Shown piece by piece: positions 16,626-26,345 of a DNA stretch of 51,042 bases (position 1 is the first letter of the stretch; every line of letters begins with the position of its first letter). The position numbers and the translations under genes are program-made. The notes under the pieces are model-generated. The model was not told the DNA's origin. It did not search any database and worked only from the letters and a program-made list of their open reading frames with translations. The stretch spans positions 1 through 51,042 of the forward strand of contig JAHCMI010000067.1 in assembly GCA_019192545.1 (NCBI GenBank). Reading direction: 5' to 3'. Source of the stretch: Rivularia sp. MS3 (lineage in GTDB: Bacteria; Cyanobacteriota; Cyanobacteriia; Cyanobacteriales; Nostocaceae).

Positions 16626-17318
16626 TTATGCTAAGTGTTGCGACCAGATAGCTAAAGATTGTGGCGAACCATACCAAGCTTTAGAACTTCGAGGGGAATG
16701 CATTACATCTTCAATCACCAAATTTCTCGCTCCTTCTAGATGAGCGGCTTCAATAGGCGTAATGCCATCTCCCCAAGTATTACCGTTACCGCAAGTCAAT
16801 TTATAGCTACTATATGCCAACCAGTTGCCAAATTTTCTTTTACCAAAAATGGTTTTTCCCGCAACACAGATGTAATCTACCTGTTCATGAAATGCACCAG
16901 GGTAATTATCATTAACAAAATCCAAATTTCTACGAGTCCAACGTTCCAAACTGAAATGAGGTGTACCTAAAGTTACAAGAGTGGCAACTTTTGGATAAGC
17001 TTTCCACGTCAATAGTTTAAGATTACTTTTGCCATAAGGCACTTCTCCTAAATAAATGCGTGATATCCAACCTCCTGCAGAGTGACCAATTAAATTAATT
17101 TTAGAAGCTCCTTTTTGCAGCAGTATATGTTCTACCGTGCAGCTCAATTGTTTGAGAATTGGAGTCACAGCCCTTCCTCCTAAAGTGTTTATCCAATCGC
17201 GCCTTTGTAGAGGTACCGTGACTGTAGGGAAACCTAAATTTTGTAATGATTTTTCTAAGCTGTAGTAAGCTTCAGCGCTTTCTAGAAAACCGGGTAGAAT
17301 AACTGTAGGTAAAGACAT
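16626..17318 (-). CDS. Alpha/beta hydrolase, lipase-like
   Basis: A 230-residue protein with the alpha/beta-hydrolase core: VILPGFLESAEAY at the N-terminus (oxyanion region), nucleophile elbow GHSAGG near residue 78-83, VTLGTPH, and a C-terminal DVMHSPR that supplies the catalytic His. It belongs to the PGAP1/lipase-like family widespread in cyanobacteria and plastids. It lacks a signal peptide and is probably cytosolic or peripheral. The substrate is unknown. It is separated from the cytochrome b gene by 82 bases on the same strand. Confidence 0.85.
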   Translation of the reverse strand: MSLPTVILPGFLESAEAYYSLEKSLQNLGFPTVTVPLQRRDWINTLGGRAVTPILKQLSCTVEHILLQKGASKINLIGHSAGGWISRIYLGEVPYGKSNLKLLTWKAYPKVATLVTLGTPHFSLERWTRRNLDFVNDNYPGAFHEQVDYICVAGKTIFGKRKFGNWLAYSSYKLTCGNGNTWGDGITPIEAAHLEGARNLVIEDVMHSPRSSKAWYGSPQSLAIWSQHLA

Positions 17319-18048
17319 TAGGGTAGTTTAAGACGGCAAAATTTAAAGCTTGAGACTTGCTAAAAAAAATCCACATGTATAACTTATACGTATGTTTGAG
17401 ACTGAGATTAGTATTATGTAAACATTGCTAATGGGTGAAGATAAACTATAATTGATGATTGTCTTAGCCTTTAAAGTTGAGTTTTTCTGAAACAAAGCAT
17501 AAATTAAAATGTTTTGTTAGTAGGAGTAGCAAAGGCATTGAGCCTTGGTCAAAATCCGTAAATTTATTAAAGGCTGCATTGTTCTCCTCTACAGACTTTA
17601 TGAGGAGTTTAATCAAACATAAGTTGATGAGTAAAACCAATTACAAAAAAGAAAAATTTCCGGAAATCAGCAAGTATTTTGTAAAAAAATATATATAAAC
17701 CCGATACTAAGGTGAGTATATTTGCCGTTATACATTTGTTCCTGCCCAAATATTAAATAGATGTTTAAAAGCGATAATTGTTCTGCGTCCTTCCTACAAC
17801 AAGTAGAATTTATAAATTAAAGACTGCTCTGTTGTGGAATATAAAATAATTTACCGCGTACTAAGGGCACAAAACTGCCTGGGCAACTGGTAATTAAGAA
17901 TATAATTAGTTTTGCCACAAAAAGTTATTATTTGTAGAGGGACGCATCTGAAAGGGCTAAATTTATCAAACAATTATTACCTGAAATTATTGCCTGATAT
18001 ATTAAATTGCTAGTCAACCGCAACCAAGCTAAGTGAGCGATAACAGCC
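17319..18048. other. Long AT-rich intergenic region
   Basis: 730 bases with no gene I can support. A 73-codon lysine-rich frame (17477-17698) lacks a ribosome-binding site and a family pattern, so I leave it out. The region probably carries the promoters of the flanking divergent genes. Confidence 0.4.
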
Positions 18049-19821
18049 ATGTCTTACGTCTCAGTACTCAAAAATATACCGGAATTCTTAAGCCAACCAG
18101 CTGGAATAGCAGCCATAGCATCCGTCGGCATACATGGTGCTATTGCTTTTATCCTGCCTTTGATGCCTGTTGACTCTAAACCAAAGGAAAAAGCATCTCC
18201 GGCAAGCGTCGGAATCATGGAATTATCTGAGGCAGAACAAAATAGATTACCTCAAACAAAGAGGCCTCAAATATCGGCTTTGCCTAGAATACCCTCACAG
18301 CCTGGAATTTCCTTACCTAACTTTGCGACTCAACCAACTCCGCTAGCGAAAATACCAGGAAATCCGGATTCTACAAAGGTGATATTACCTCCTTTACCTA
18401 AATCATCTGGAAATCCTAGTATTTCGGCTTTGCCGCAACCAAAGTCTTTACCAATACTTCCTCAGCCAAACTTTAAGGTTGACTCTTCATTTAACGCTAA
18501 AACAAAATCTAGCGGTTCTTCGTATCGTCGTTACAATAGAAACTTTGAGTTAGGAAATCCTACGCCATTGGTATCAAGAAGAAATCGATCTTCAAGAAAA
18601 TCAGCGGCTCCCGCTCCCAGAAATATACCTCCGATACAGTCGGCACCATTACCTGCCGAACTTACTAGAATACCGGCACCGCCTCCTCTTCCTCCGATGG
18701 GAAATCCAGGTATTAGTAATGGTAATAGCGTGGCTATTAATTCACGAATTAACTCAAATACGAATAATAATGTTTCTGTAAATCAGCCAGTAAGAGTACC
18801 TCCTGAAGATTTTATCGCTCCTACTAACAGAAACATTCCTAAGCCTGGGGACAAATTAACCTTTGCAGGACAGAATCTGCCGCAATTTGGACAGCAACAA
18901 TCTGGTAACAGAAGAATTGTGCTACCAAACCAACCTTCAGGAAATACAACTGGAATAACAGCGCCCCAAAACAGCAAAACACCGCCAAAGAATACAACAA
19001 CTTTAGCTCTTGCTAGACAGTTTGATGAAGTTAAGCAGCGCTATCCCAACTTTGAAACAAAAGAACCAATTTCTGATGTAATCAAAACAAAACCGGGGAA
19101 AGAAGGAAAAGTTGAAGGTACTTTAGTAATTGATTCGGATGGAAAAGTAGATTATTTAAAATATGTTGATAGATCGGTGGCTTCTAAGTTCAATGAAGAA
19201 ACTAGAAACTATATCAGAAACTATTTGAAGAAAAACCCCATTCGTAAAAACGGTAAAGCAAAAGTGTATGCGTTTACCCTTGACTTTAAATCTGATGCGA
19301 CGGCTAATAGCAGCGTAGAATTTACCAAGCCAGAAGATAAACTAGTCGAACGCTTGCGCGATGCTAAAGATAAGCCAGTACAAATACAAGGGAAACCATC
19401 TCAGAAGAAACCAGAAAACGTATCTAGAAGCTCGACTCCAGTAAAAATTGATGTCAAACCTTCTCCAGGTGCAGTAGTTGTTCCGACTCAAACTTCTACA
19501 CCGGTTAAGCTAAAGCAACCAGTTGAGATTAGAACTAAGAAACCAGCATCTACATCGGTAAGTAAAGATAAGCTACCGGTAGAAGTAAGGCTTAGAAATA
19601 GTCAGGAAGTGCCCAAGGTGCCATCAAAGCCCAAGCCTCAAGCACGAGTCAGCACAACAACAAATAAGCCTACACCGCAAGCTACTTCTAAACCATCACT
19701 TGCTAATAGGTTGAGAAATATTAAGAAAGATTCGGATGAGAATTCTAAGAAAGACTCAGATTCTAAGAAGCTAATCCAGAGATTGCGTAAAATTCAAGAG
19801 CGTAGAGAAAATTCCAATTAA
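18049..19821 (+). CDS. TonB-like energy transducer protein, proline-rich
   Basis: A 590-residue protein. A membrane helix near the N-terminus (GIAAIASVGIHGAIAFILPLMP, residues 19-40) is followed by about 290 residues rich in Pro, Ser, Asn and Lys that would span the periplasm. Residues about 322-420 (FDEVKQRYPNFETKEPI, KVEGTLVIDSDGKVDYLKYV, FNEETRNYIRNYLKKNPI) resemble a TonB C-terminal domain. An unusual 170-residue Lys/Pro-rich low-complexity tail follows, ending in IQRLRKIQERRENSN. TonB links the proton motive force to outer-membrane receptors. No ExbB/ExbD or receptor gene is adjacent. The terminator at 19863 closes the unit. Confidence 0.72.
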   Translation: MSYVSVLKNIPEFLSQPAGIAAIASVGIHGAIAFILPLMPVDSKPKEKASPASVGIMELSEAEQNRLPQTKRPQISALPRIPSQPGISLPNFATQPTPLAKIPGNPDSTKVILPPLPKSSGNPSISALPQPKSLPILPQPNFKVDSSFNAKTKSSGSSYRRYNRNFELGNPTPLVSRRNRSSRKSAAPAPRNIPPIQSAPLPAELTRIPAPPPLPPMGNPGISNGNSVAINSRINSNTNNNVSVNQPVRVPPEDFIAPTNRNIPKPGDKLTFAGQNLPQFGQQQSGNRRIVLPNQPSGNTTGITAPQNSKTPPKNTTTLALARQFDEVKQRYPNFETKEPISDVIKTKPGKEGKVEGTLVIDSDGKVDYLKYVDRSVASKFNEETRNYIRNYLKKNPIRKNGKAKVYAFTLDFKSDATANSSVEFTKPEDKLVERLRDAKDKPVQIQGKPSQKKPENVSRSSTPVKIDVKPSPGAVVVPTQTSTPVKLKQPVEIRTKKPASTSVSKDKLPVEVRLRNSQEVPKVPSKPKPQARVSTTTNKPTPQATSKPSLANRLRNIKKDSDENSKKDSDSKKLIQRLRKIQERRENSN

Positions 19822-19862
19822 GGATTTGATTCTATTGCTTAGGTAACTAAAATACAAACAAA

Positions 19863-19893
19863 AATAGAGACGTAGCGTTGCTGCGTCTCTATT
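19863..19893 (+). terminator. Intrinsic terminator hairpin
   Basis: AATAGAGACGTAGC and GCTGCGTCTCTATT pair around a GTT loop, 42 bases after the TonB-like stop codon. Confidence 0.75.
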
Positions 19894-20026
19894 ATCGTTA
19901 TTGATGGTTTTGATAATCAATTAAAATAGGCGACTACTTATCAATTGTTTACGCCGAGGAAGGCATAAATAACAAATAAGTTGCCGCCTAGATTAACTCT
20001 TCAACCGAGAACTAAACTCAAATTTT

Positions 20027-20443
20027 CTATTCAACAACAACTTTGCCAACCATACCAGCACCACGGTGAGGTTCGCAGTAGAAGGTATATTCACCAGCAG
20101 GAGCATCCGCTGGAATAGTGCTTGTAAATTCTTGTCCGGGACTCATTACTAACTGCTTATGAGAAAGTCCTTTAGCTAAGTCCGCGCTCTTTGCGGGGTT
20201 TTGAGCGGCATCAAACACAACGTTATGGGGAGGAACTTTGTTGTTCACCCATTTAATGGTGTCGCCCGGTTTAACCGATAACTTAGATGGTTCAAACGCC
20301 AGCATACCTTTGTCGCTACCTAACTTTACGGTATATGTTTCAGCCGCAGCACTAGGGGTAAAAGCAACGAAGCTACTAACAACTAATAGCATAGTCAACG
20401 CGGCTAAACCTAAACGACGTAAAGTGGATGCAATCAATTTCAT
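20027..20443 (-). CDS. petE: Plastocyanin
   Basis: A 138-residue precursor. A signal peptide of about 34 residues ends in AAAETYTVKLG, directing the mature 104-residue copper protein to the thylakoid lumen. Copper ligands are visible: His in PPHNVVF and Cys, His and Met in CEPHRGAGM. It carries electrons from cytochrome f to photosystem I or cytochrome oxidase. AGGAG precedes the ATG. It is in line with psbV2 and psbV upstream on the same strand; a 144-bp gap suggests its own promoter, usually copper-responsive. Confidence 0.97.
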   Translation of the reverse strand: MKLIASTLRRLGLAALTMLLVVSSFVAFTPSAAAETYTVKLGSDKGMLAFEPSKLSVKPGDTIKWVNNKVPPHNVVFDAAQNPAKSADLAKGLSHKQLVMSPGQEFTSTIPADAPAGEYTFYCEPHRGAGMVGKVVVE

Positions 20444-20587
20444 TGCTTTCTCCTAACAACAGTTTTTATTATATGCATCTCTATTTTAAATAAAATTGCG
20501 CTCAAATACGACAATCTGTCGTAGATAAAAATTTTTGTAAATAAAAGGCGTTATTTACGTCAAATGTGTTTATCAGAATTACTAAAT

Positions 20588-21094
20588 TTATTCTCCAAGT
20601 CCGAAAGAATCAGTGCCCCAACCGGGAGCCTTTTTAGCAGCCGTAAGAACGAATGCGGCTAAATTTTCGATTTGCCCGCTCGATAATATATTTGGGGTTA
20701 TTTCACGACACCAAAAAGTTTCTTCGCTACCGTCATAAGTCATGGGGTGTCGCATATAGGAAACCAAAGCGTTGATGTTATTGCGGGGAGGATTAGCGCC
20801 TTCGAGAGTATCTAAAGCCAAAGATTCTTTTGGGTTGGGCAATGTGGAGCCGCCTACATGACAGTTAATGCAGCTATCTTCAAAATATCTTTTACCGTCG
20901 GATAGCTCTTGTGGAGAAAATTCTCGTTTATTGCCCATGTCATCTAATTCCAAAGCAATCGGTTCCCTAACTCTTAAATAACGAGATATATAAGGTTCAA
21001 TACCGGCGGCTTGGGCGGGTATGCAATTACTAGTAAGCGTTATTAGCACCGCAATCAAAATAAATATTAAACGAGTCGTAAATCTATACAGCAT
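20588..21094 (-). CDS. psbV2: PsbV2 cytochrome (cytochrome c550-like)
   Basis: About 168 residues from the ATG at 21094; an upstream in-frame start adds 17 residues that do not look like a signal peptide, so I prefer the inner one. A signal sequence ends at AQA. Haem c attaches at CINCH. Aligned with PsbV, the distal His of SELHPS is absent; the matching segment reads WCREITP, placing a Cys near the haem. The characterised PsbV2 of Thermosynechococcus has a Cys axial ligand, so this fits. Luminal; role not settled. It lies between psbV and petE. Confidence 0.88.
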   Translation of the reverse strand: MLYRFTTRLIFILIAVLITLTSNCIPAQAAGIEPYISRYLRVREPIALELDDMGNKREFSPQELSDGKRYFEDSCINCHVGGSTLPNPKESLALDTLEGANPPRNNINALVSYMRHPMTYDGSEETFWCREITPNILSSGQIENLAAFVLTAAKKAPGWGTDSFGLGE

Positions 21095-21210
21095 TGTTAT
21101 GAAGTTGAAAATCAAACAATCATTAGTCCATAGCCAGCAAATCATAAACTTTGAAATACTAAACTATAGACTAACGATCAAACTTTACTGACTATAAAAA
21201 TATGGTCGAT

Positions 21211-21702
21211 TTAGTAGTAAATCTTACCACCACCCCACTTTTGACCGACAATCTTAGGTTGTAACAGAATGTGACCGGCGATCGCCTCTAAATCCTCATC
21301 AGTTAAATTACGCATTTCTGTGAAAATATCCGCACTCTTGATACTTGGATGCAGTTCAGAAATTTCAACCTCTCCGTCATAGGTAGTAGGATTTTTCATA
21401 TAGTCCACTAAACCCTCAAGGTTGTCGCGGGCTGGAGTTGCTAAAGCCAAAGTTTCGGGATCTAGTCCTACGTTTTGGTTGGTTTTGGTTACACCACCAG
21501 CATGACACTGGGCGCAAGCGTAATTAAACAACCGTTTGCCTTCTTTGACTTCTTTTAAGCTCAGCACGTAGGTATCGCCGTCTTCATTTAAATTTACCGT
21601 GCGAGTACCTTCATCGAGTTCTACTGCATTAGCGCTACCAACAAATAACTGAAAACTCAGGAACGCACCAGCAATAAAAATGCTAATCAATCTCGTTATC
21701 AT
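21211..21702 (-). CDS. psbV: Cytochrome c550, photosystem II extrinsic protein
   Basis: A 163-residue precursor starting at the ATG at 21702; GAGGGG lies 4 bases upstream, which decides the start over an upstream TTG. A signal peptide ends at ANA-VELDEGTRTV. Haem c attaches at CAQCH and the distal His is in SELHPS. The C-terminus GGGKIYY is typical. PsbV stabilises the oxygen-evolving Mn4CaO5 cluster on the luminal face of photosystem II. It is first in the psbV-psbV2-petE series. Confidence 0.97.
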   Translation of the reverse strand: MITRLISIFIAGAFLSFQLFVGSANAVELDEGTRTVNLNEDGDTYVLSLKEVKEGKRLFNYACAQCHAGGVTKTNQNVGLDPETLALATPARDNLEGLVDYMKNPTTYDGEVEISELHPSIKSADIFTEMRNLTDEDLEAIAGHILLQPKIVGQKWGGGKIYY

Positions 21703-22210
21703 GTTTCCCCTCAAAGATTTTAATGCTCAACACAGCTTGCTGACAGCGATGCTTAATGTCTTAATGCGTCTAGTTAACTTTCAAAGTGTTTTTGCTATTA
21801 ACCCTGTTTTAGAAAATGAAGTCGGTTTAATTTACCGTCGTCATTGCACTAAGGGTTTGGTTCAGACAAAAATTAGGAAATAAATAAATGGCGGTATCCT
21901 CCAATGTCATAATGCAGGAATTTATAAATATTTGTAAATTATTCCTACCCAGACATGGAATACTGACTGTTTCAGCCTTAATAAGCTGTAATCTGCCGTG
22001 AAAACCGCGTAGATTAGGCTTGTAAAACCCATAATGGCGTTAACTCAGACAATAAGATTAAGTCACTGTAATACAATTATCACTCCAAGCGTGCAATTTG
22101 TAGCTCGAACTACTTTTCAAGTTGCGATGAAGATGGGGAAATAGAAGCAGAAATAAATTTATAACTGCTCACTCCTCGCTGCTAACTGCTAACTGCTAAC
22201 TGCTCACTGT
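21703..22210. other. Intergenic region between psbV and ABC permeases
   Basis: No supported gene. It contains the psbV promoter region and, at 22160-22217, heptameric repeats of the GCTAACT/GTTCACT type. Confidence 0.45.
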
Positions 22211-23047
22211 TCACTGTTTAGTTCCTGTAAATGAGACGCTTTGAATAAAATATCGGTTGAAAAAGGCGTAAATAAGCAGTGCTGGTAGGGTGAATACCAT
22301 TGAAGCTGCCATTATGTAGTTCCAGTAGCTGATATATTGACCTTTGAAGCTGTTGAGTCCAAGGGGTAGGGTAAACATTTCTGGATCGAATAAAATCACT
22401 ACGGGAAGCAAGAAATTATTCCAGCTACTCATAAATATAAATACTGCTTGGGCTGCTAATGCTGGTTTGGCTAAGGGAAGTACTATATAACGAAAAATTC
22501 CGAAGCTACTTAAACCATCTAAAGCAGCAGCTTCTTCTAATTCTTTGGGAAAATTAACGAAAAATTGCCGCATCATAAAAATAAATGTGGCATTTACCAT
22601 ATTAGGAACAATCATCCCTTGGTAAGAGTTTAACCAGCCAAATGTTTTTAGAATTAAAAATGTGGGGATGAGTGTAACTTGTATTGGCACTGCTAATACT
22701 GCCAGAATTAGAAAAAACCAAAAGCGTCTACCCCGAAACCTTAGTCTTGCTAAAGCGTAACCAGCCATTGAGTTAAATAGTAAGTTCAGCACGGTGACGC
22801 TGATGGCAATAATTAAGCTGTTGAAAAACCAGCGTAGAAATAATGGTTCTTCTAGAAAGATTTGTTTGTAATTATCAAGGGTAAATTCTTTGGGTAGGAA
22901 ATTTGGTTCGCCAGCGATGATTTCTGTTAAGGATTTAAAGGAAGCTGAAATCGCCCACAGAAAAGGAATTAAGGTAACAATGGCATAAAGTATTAAAACT
23001 GAGTAAAGCAGTATCTTCAGCCACGAATAGTTCCAAATTCTATTCAA
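22211..23047 (-). CDS. Sugar ABC transporter permease, MalG-type
   Basis: A 278-residue protein with six membrane helices and the EAAxxDG...P cytoplasmic loop of binding-protein-dependent permeases (EEAAALDGLSSFGIFRYIVLPLAKP), which docks on the ATPase. It belongs to the carbohydrate uptake family 1 (MalG side). Its start overlaps the upstream MalF-type gene by 4 bases, so the two are translationally coupled and form the heterodimeric channel. No ATPase or solute-binding gene is adjacent; a shared ATPase elsewhere is likely. The substrate cannot be told from the sequence. Confidence 0.88.
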   Translation of the reverse strand: MNRIWNYSWLKILLYSVLILYAIVTLIPFLWAISASFKSLTEIIAGEPNFLPKEFTLDNYKQIFLEEPLFLRWFFNSLIIAISVTVLNLLFNSMAGYALARLRFRGRRFWFFLILAVLAVPIQVTLIPTFLILKTFGWLNSYQGMIVPNMVNATFIFMMRQFFVNFPKELEEAAALDGLSSFGIFRYIVLPLAKPALAAQAVFIFMSSWNNFLLPVVILFDPEMFTLPLGLNSFKGQYISYWNYIMAASMVFTLPALLIYAFFNRYFIQSVSFTGTKQ

Positions 23048-23955
23048 GTTTTTTCACCTCCAAAAAGTCGCCGCCCAATCAAGGTAATAACTATAATGAC
23101 TGCTGCTAGTAAAAAAGCTATAGCTGCTGCATATCCCATTTGCAAATTACGAAATACAGCTTGGTATATCAATAAAACTAAAGTCAAGGTGGCGTTATTT
23201 GGGCCGCCAGTACCTTTAGAAAAGATATAAGATTGGTCAAATAGTTGAAAGGTACCGATTATTCCCATTGTTACGACAAAAAAGGTAACTGGCTTGAGAA
23301 TAGGTATGGTGATATTAATAAATTTGTGCCATTCATTAGCACCGTCCAATTCTGCTGCTTCGTAGAGGTATTTGGGTATATCTTGCAATGCCGCCAAATA
23401 AATCACCATGAAAAACGGCGCTGTTGACCAAATATTCATAATCATAATGGCTTTGAGAGCAACTGAAGGATCTCCCAACCAGTTATATGTAGGAAATCCG
23501 ATTGCGCTCAAAAAATCATTCAGCAACCCGTTAGTGTTATAAATCCACATAAATATCAGGGTTAGCACCGCAGAAGATGTAACTGTAGGCAAGAAAAACA
23601 GAACTCGCCACCAACTTTTACCGCGAATACCAGAATTAAGGGTTACTGCTAAAAATAAAGCCAATATGGTTTGTGAAGGTACGACAATTGCCACGTATTC
23701 GGCTGTATTCTTCAGAGCAATCCATACTCGTTCATCTTCAACTAATTGACTAAAATTACGAAACCCAACAAACTCATATTTAATACCGCCCAGAAGCTGC
23801 ACTTTTTGTAGAGACAGAAATACAGCGTAGAGTATGGGTAGCACCACAAAAATTCCTAGAACCAGAATTGTTGGTGCAAGGAAAATATATCCAGCTAAAT
23901 TTCCTGTAGCACGAATACTCTTCGTTTCGGGCTGCTGTCTGGTTAATTGCTGCAA
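23044..23955 (-). CDS. Sugar ABC transporter permease, MalF-type
   Basis: A 303-residue protein with about six membrane helices and the coupling loop YEAAELDGANEWHKFINITIPILKP. It is the MalF-type partner of the permease directly downstream (4-base overlap). The N-terminal 20 residues are polar and cytosolic. Together they form the membrane channel of an importer for a mono- or oligosaccharide or osmolyte such as glucosylglycerol. The binding protein and ATPase are not in this window. Confidence 0.88.
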   Translation of the reverse strand: MQQLTRQQPETKSIRATGNLAGYIFLAPTILVLGIFVVLPILYAVFLSLQKVQLLGGIKYEFVGFRNFSQLVEDERVWIALKNTAEYVAIVVPSQTILALFLAVTLNSGIRGKSWWRVLFFLPTVTSSAVLTLIFMWIYNTNGLLNDFLSAIGFPTYNWLGDPSVALKAIMIMNIWSTAPFFMVIYLAALQDIPKYLYEAAELDGANEWHKFINITIPILKPVTFFVVTMGIIGTFQLFDQSYIFSKGTGGPNNATLTLVLLIYQAVFRNLQMGYAAAIAFLLAAVIIVITLIGRRLFGGEKT

Positions 23956-24135
23956 CGCTAAGTCAACATTTATATTTTTGCATCACAAAAAATTGTAGCG
24001 ATAAGCGATGCAAATTAAAAATAATAATTGGGGATAGGGGATGGGGCATTGGGCATTGGGTTTTTTATTACAATAGCCGACTATCTCCTTCTTTCTCCTT
24101 GTCTACCCATCCCCTTCCCCTAATATCTCTTGCTT

Positions 24136-24498
24136 CTAGCTTTGAAGGGCTGCTTGAGGTGTAAAGCCTTTTTGCTGCAAGCAAGTTTTGAATTGGACTT
24201 CAGCTTTGCTTAATTCAGGGGTATCGGTAACGTCAAATGCTCTTTCTAATTGGTCGTTGGTCATTTCAGAGAAAGCACGAGCTACACGATTGCCTACATC
24301 TTTATTTTGAGCGGTTAGCTGCTCGGGTAAACAAGTAGCGATCGCCTGAATGCGTTTGCTATTTTCGGTGGTAGGCACTACTGGAGTACCGGTAGCAGCA
24401 GCTTGGGCTGAGGGTATAGCTCCGAGCCAAACTGTTACTACTAGTAAGCCGCTGATAACTACTGCTCCAAGCTGCTTTAAGATACTTGTGAATTTCAT
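24136..24498 (-). CDS. Small exported hypothetical protein
   Basis: A 120-residue protein with a clear signal peptide (residues 1-33, ending PSAQAAA). The mature part of about 87 residues is helical with two cysteines (ATCLPEQL and KTCLQQKG) that could form a disulphide, and lacks a metal-binding motif. The type is conserved in cyanobacteria as a hypothetical luminal or periplasmic protein. No function assigned. Confidence 0.75.
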   Translation of the reverse strand: MKFTSILKQLGAVVISGLLVVTVWLGAIPSAQAAATGTPVVPTTENSKRIQAIATCLPEQLTAQNKDVGNRVARAFSEMTNDQLERAFDVTDTPELSKAEVQFKTCLQQKGFTPQAALQS

Positions 24499-24923
24499 GA
24501 TTATTTCTAACGAATTTGCTCGATTTTTGCATAATTAATATCCAATACCAGATAACTACATTCCGTCTGTTTTAATCTCCATCGCAGAAAAGATTACTTG
24601 CTATGTCTAGAGAAAGATTTACTCACCTAAATTTTTGTTTAAATTGTTAACACTATGAGTAGATTCATTTTGATGTTTTTGTGCTAAAACTCTACAAAAG
24701 TAAATTATTTTATGGGAATAATCCCTGTAGAATATCTAAGATAAAAGATATGAATATGGCAAATAAAGTCTAGTCAAAACATCTAAAATTGAGTAAATTG
24801 TATTGTCTTCAATATTTTTAAGATTAAATCGATTCCAAATAATATTCTGTTTATAAAAGTTTTTTTGTCAGTTGTAATTGAAAAATATTTCAAGTATGAA
24901 AATCTAACTTAAGGTATATTGCG
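24499..24923. other. AT-rich intergenic region
   Basis: 425 bases between divergent genes; no ORF, RNA gene or clear repeat seen. Confidence 0.4.
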
Positions 24924-25997
24924 ATGTCAACACCTATAAAATCACCGGAAGAAAAGCTAAATCGGATAAATACTCAAAGCTCTAATGGTAAAGCTAATAA
25001 AAAAGGCAAATCGCTGCCTGGGGGGTTGATTATTAAGCTGGGAAAATTTGTCTGGACTACTATGTGGCAGATAATGATGTCTAAGCTTGCACCTAGTAAC
25101 GATAAAGGAGAATATATTCGACCTTCAAGTCAGTTTCGTAATTCTATAGGTGAGGAAGAAAATAATCCCTATCAGCCTTCTGCGGGGCGCTATCGCTTGT
25201 ATGTAGGTTTGGGATGTCCGTGGGCACATCGAACTTTAGTAGTTAGAACTTTAAAAGGGCTTGAAGATGTCCTCAAAGTATCTATTGTGTATCCTTCTCC
25301 CAATGAAGGAATTTGGCTTTTAAACAATCGGGAAAAAAATTGTCGAACTGTTCCGGAACTATATCAAGTTGCACAACCAGGATATCAAGGGCGCTGTACG
25401 GTGCCGATATTATGGGATGAGCAAACAAACACGATAGTCAACAATGAAAGCGCGGAGATTATCGTCATGTTAAATTCTGGTTTGAATCAATTTGCAAGTA
25501 ATTCCGAACTCAATCTTTACCCAGAAGAATTAAGGGAAGAAATAGAAAAATGGAACGAAAAAATATATCATGCCGTAAATAATGGCGTTTATCGCTGCGG
25601 TTTTGCTCAAACTCAGGCAGCTTACAATAAATGCTGCGATGAATTATTTAGCGTTTTAGATGAGATTGATGAAAATCTAGAAAATAAAAGGTATTTATGT
25701 GGCGAACAGCTAACTTTAGCTGACGTGCGTTTATTTACTACTTTGTTTCGTTTTGATGTGGTTTATTACAGCTTGTTCAAGTGTAACCGCCACAGAATTG
25801 TGGATTACAAAAACTTAGGAGCTTATCTACGGGATTTATATCAGCTTCCTGGAGTTGCCGAAACTTGCGATTTAGAAAGCGTGAAGCAGGATTATTACGG
25901 TAATTTATTTCCACTGAATCCGGGAGGGATAATTCCTGATGGCCCGGATATTTCTCATCTTTGGGAACCATCAAACCGAGAAAAAATCAGTAATTAA
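24924..25997 (+). CDS. Glutathionyl-hydroquinone reductase (GST Xi class)
   Basis: A 357-residue cytosolic enzyme. The N-terminal extension (1-85) leads to a thioredoxin-fold domain with GLGCPWAHRTL, whose Cys is the catalytic nucleophile of Xi-class GSTs; the C-terminal helical domain includes YLCGEQLTLADVRLFTTLFRFD. Such enzymes reduce glutathionyl-hydroquinones using glutathione, recycling quinones. Length and motifs match the YqjG/PcpF family. The gene is monocistronic. Confidence 0.92.
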   Translation: MSTPIKSPEEKLNRINTQSSNGKANKKGKSLPGGLIIKLGKFVWTTMWQIMMSKLAPSNDKGEYIRPSSQFRNSIGEEENNPYQPSAGRYRLYVGLGCPWAHRTLVVRTLKGLEDVLKVSIVYPSPNEGIWLLNNREKNCRTVPELYQVAQPGYQGRCTVPILWDEQTNTIVNNESAEIIVMLNSGLNQFASNSELNLYPEELREEIEKWNEKIYHAVNNGVYRCGFAQTQAAYNKCCDELFSVLDEIDENLENKRYLCGEQLTLADVRLFTTLFRFDVVYYSLFKCNRHRIVDYKNLGAYLRDLYQLPGVAETCDLESVKQDYYGNLFPLNPGGIIPDGPDISHLWEPSNREKISN

Positions 25998-26345
25998 TAA
26001 ACCAAGAGAAAAGGCTGGAATTGGAAGCGGCTGTTACCCAACCCAATTGTTTCACTGTATGACGGTGGGGGATTAAACCCATATTTTGAAGTTAATAATT
26101 TTGCTAATAGGCATTAAAATAAGCCCAAATGCTTAATTTCGGTATCACACAGATAGATTTAAGATATTGTTATACACAAAAAACCTATCCAAAGATAATT
26201 GCTATTTAAGCTTTAGCAATAAACCCATAAATAGTATAAAACTATAAATATGAATAAGATTTGTAGGTAAACAAACAACCATCATATTAGAAAATATATT
26301 ACCTTTATTTAGTGCCTGGGTGGAAATGTAGGGAAGTTTTTGGGA
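25998..26345. other. AT-rich intergenic region
   Basis: About 348 bases; no gene or strong structure seen. Confidence 0.35.

Noticed and set aside
17477-17698. 73-codon lysine-rich ORF
   Set aside because: No ribosome-binding site, no family pattern, AT-rich composition; likely chance.
21680-21883. ORF opposite the start of psbV
   Set aside because: It overlaps the psbV promoter and signal peptide region, with no ribosome-binding site or protein-like pattern.
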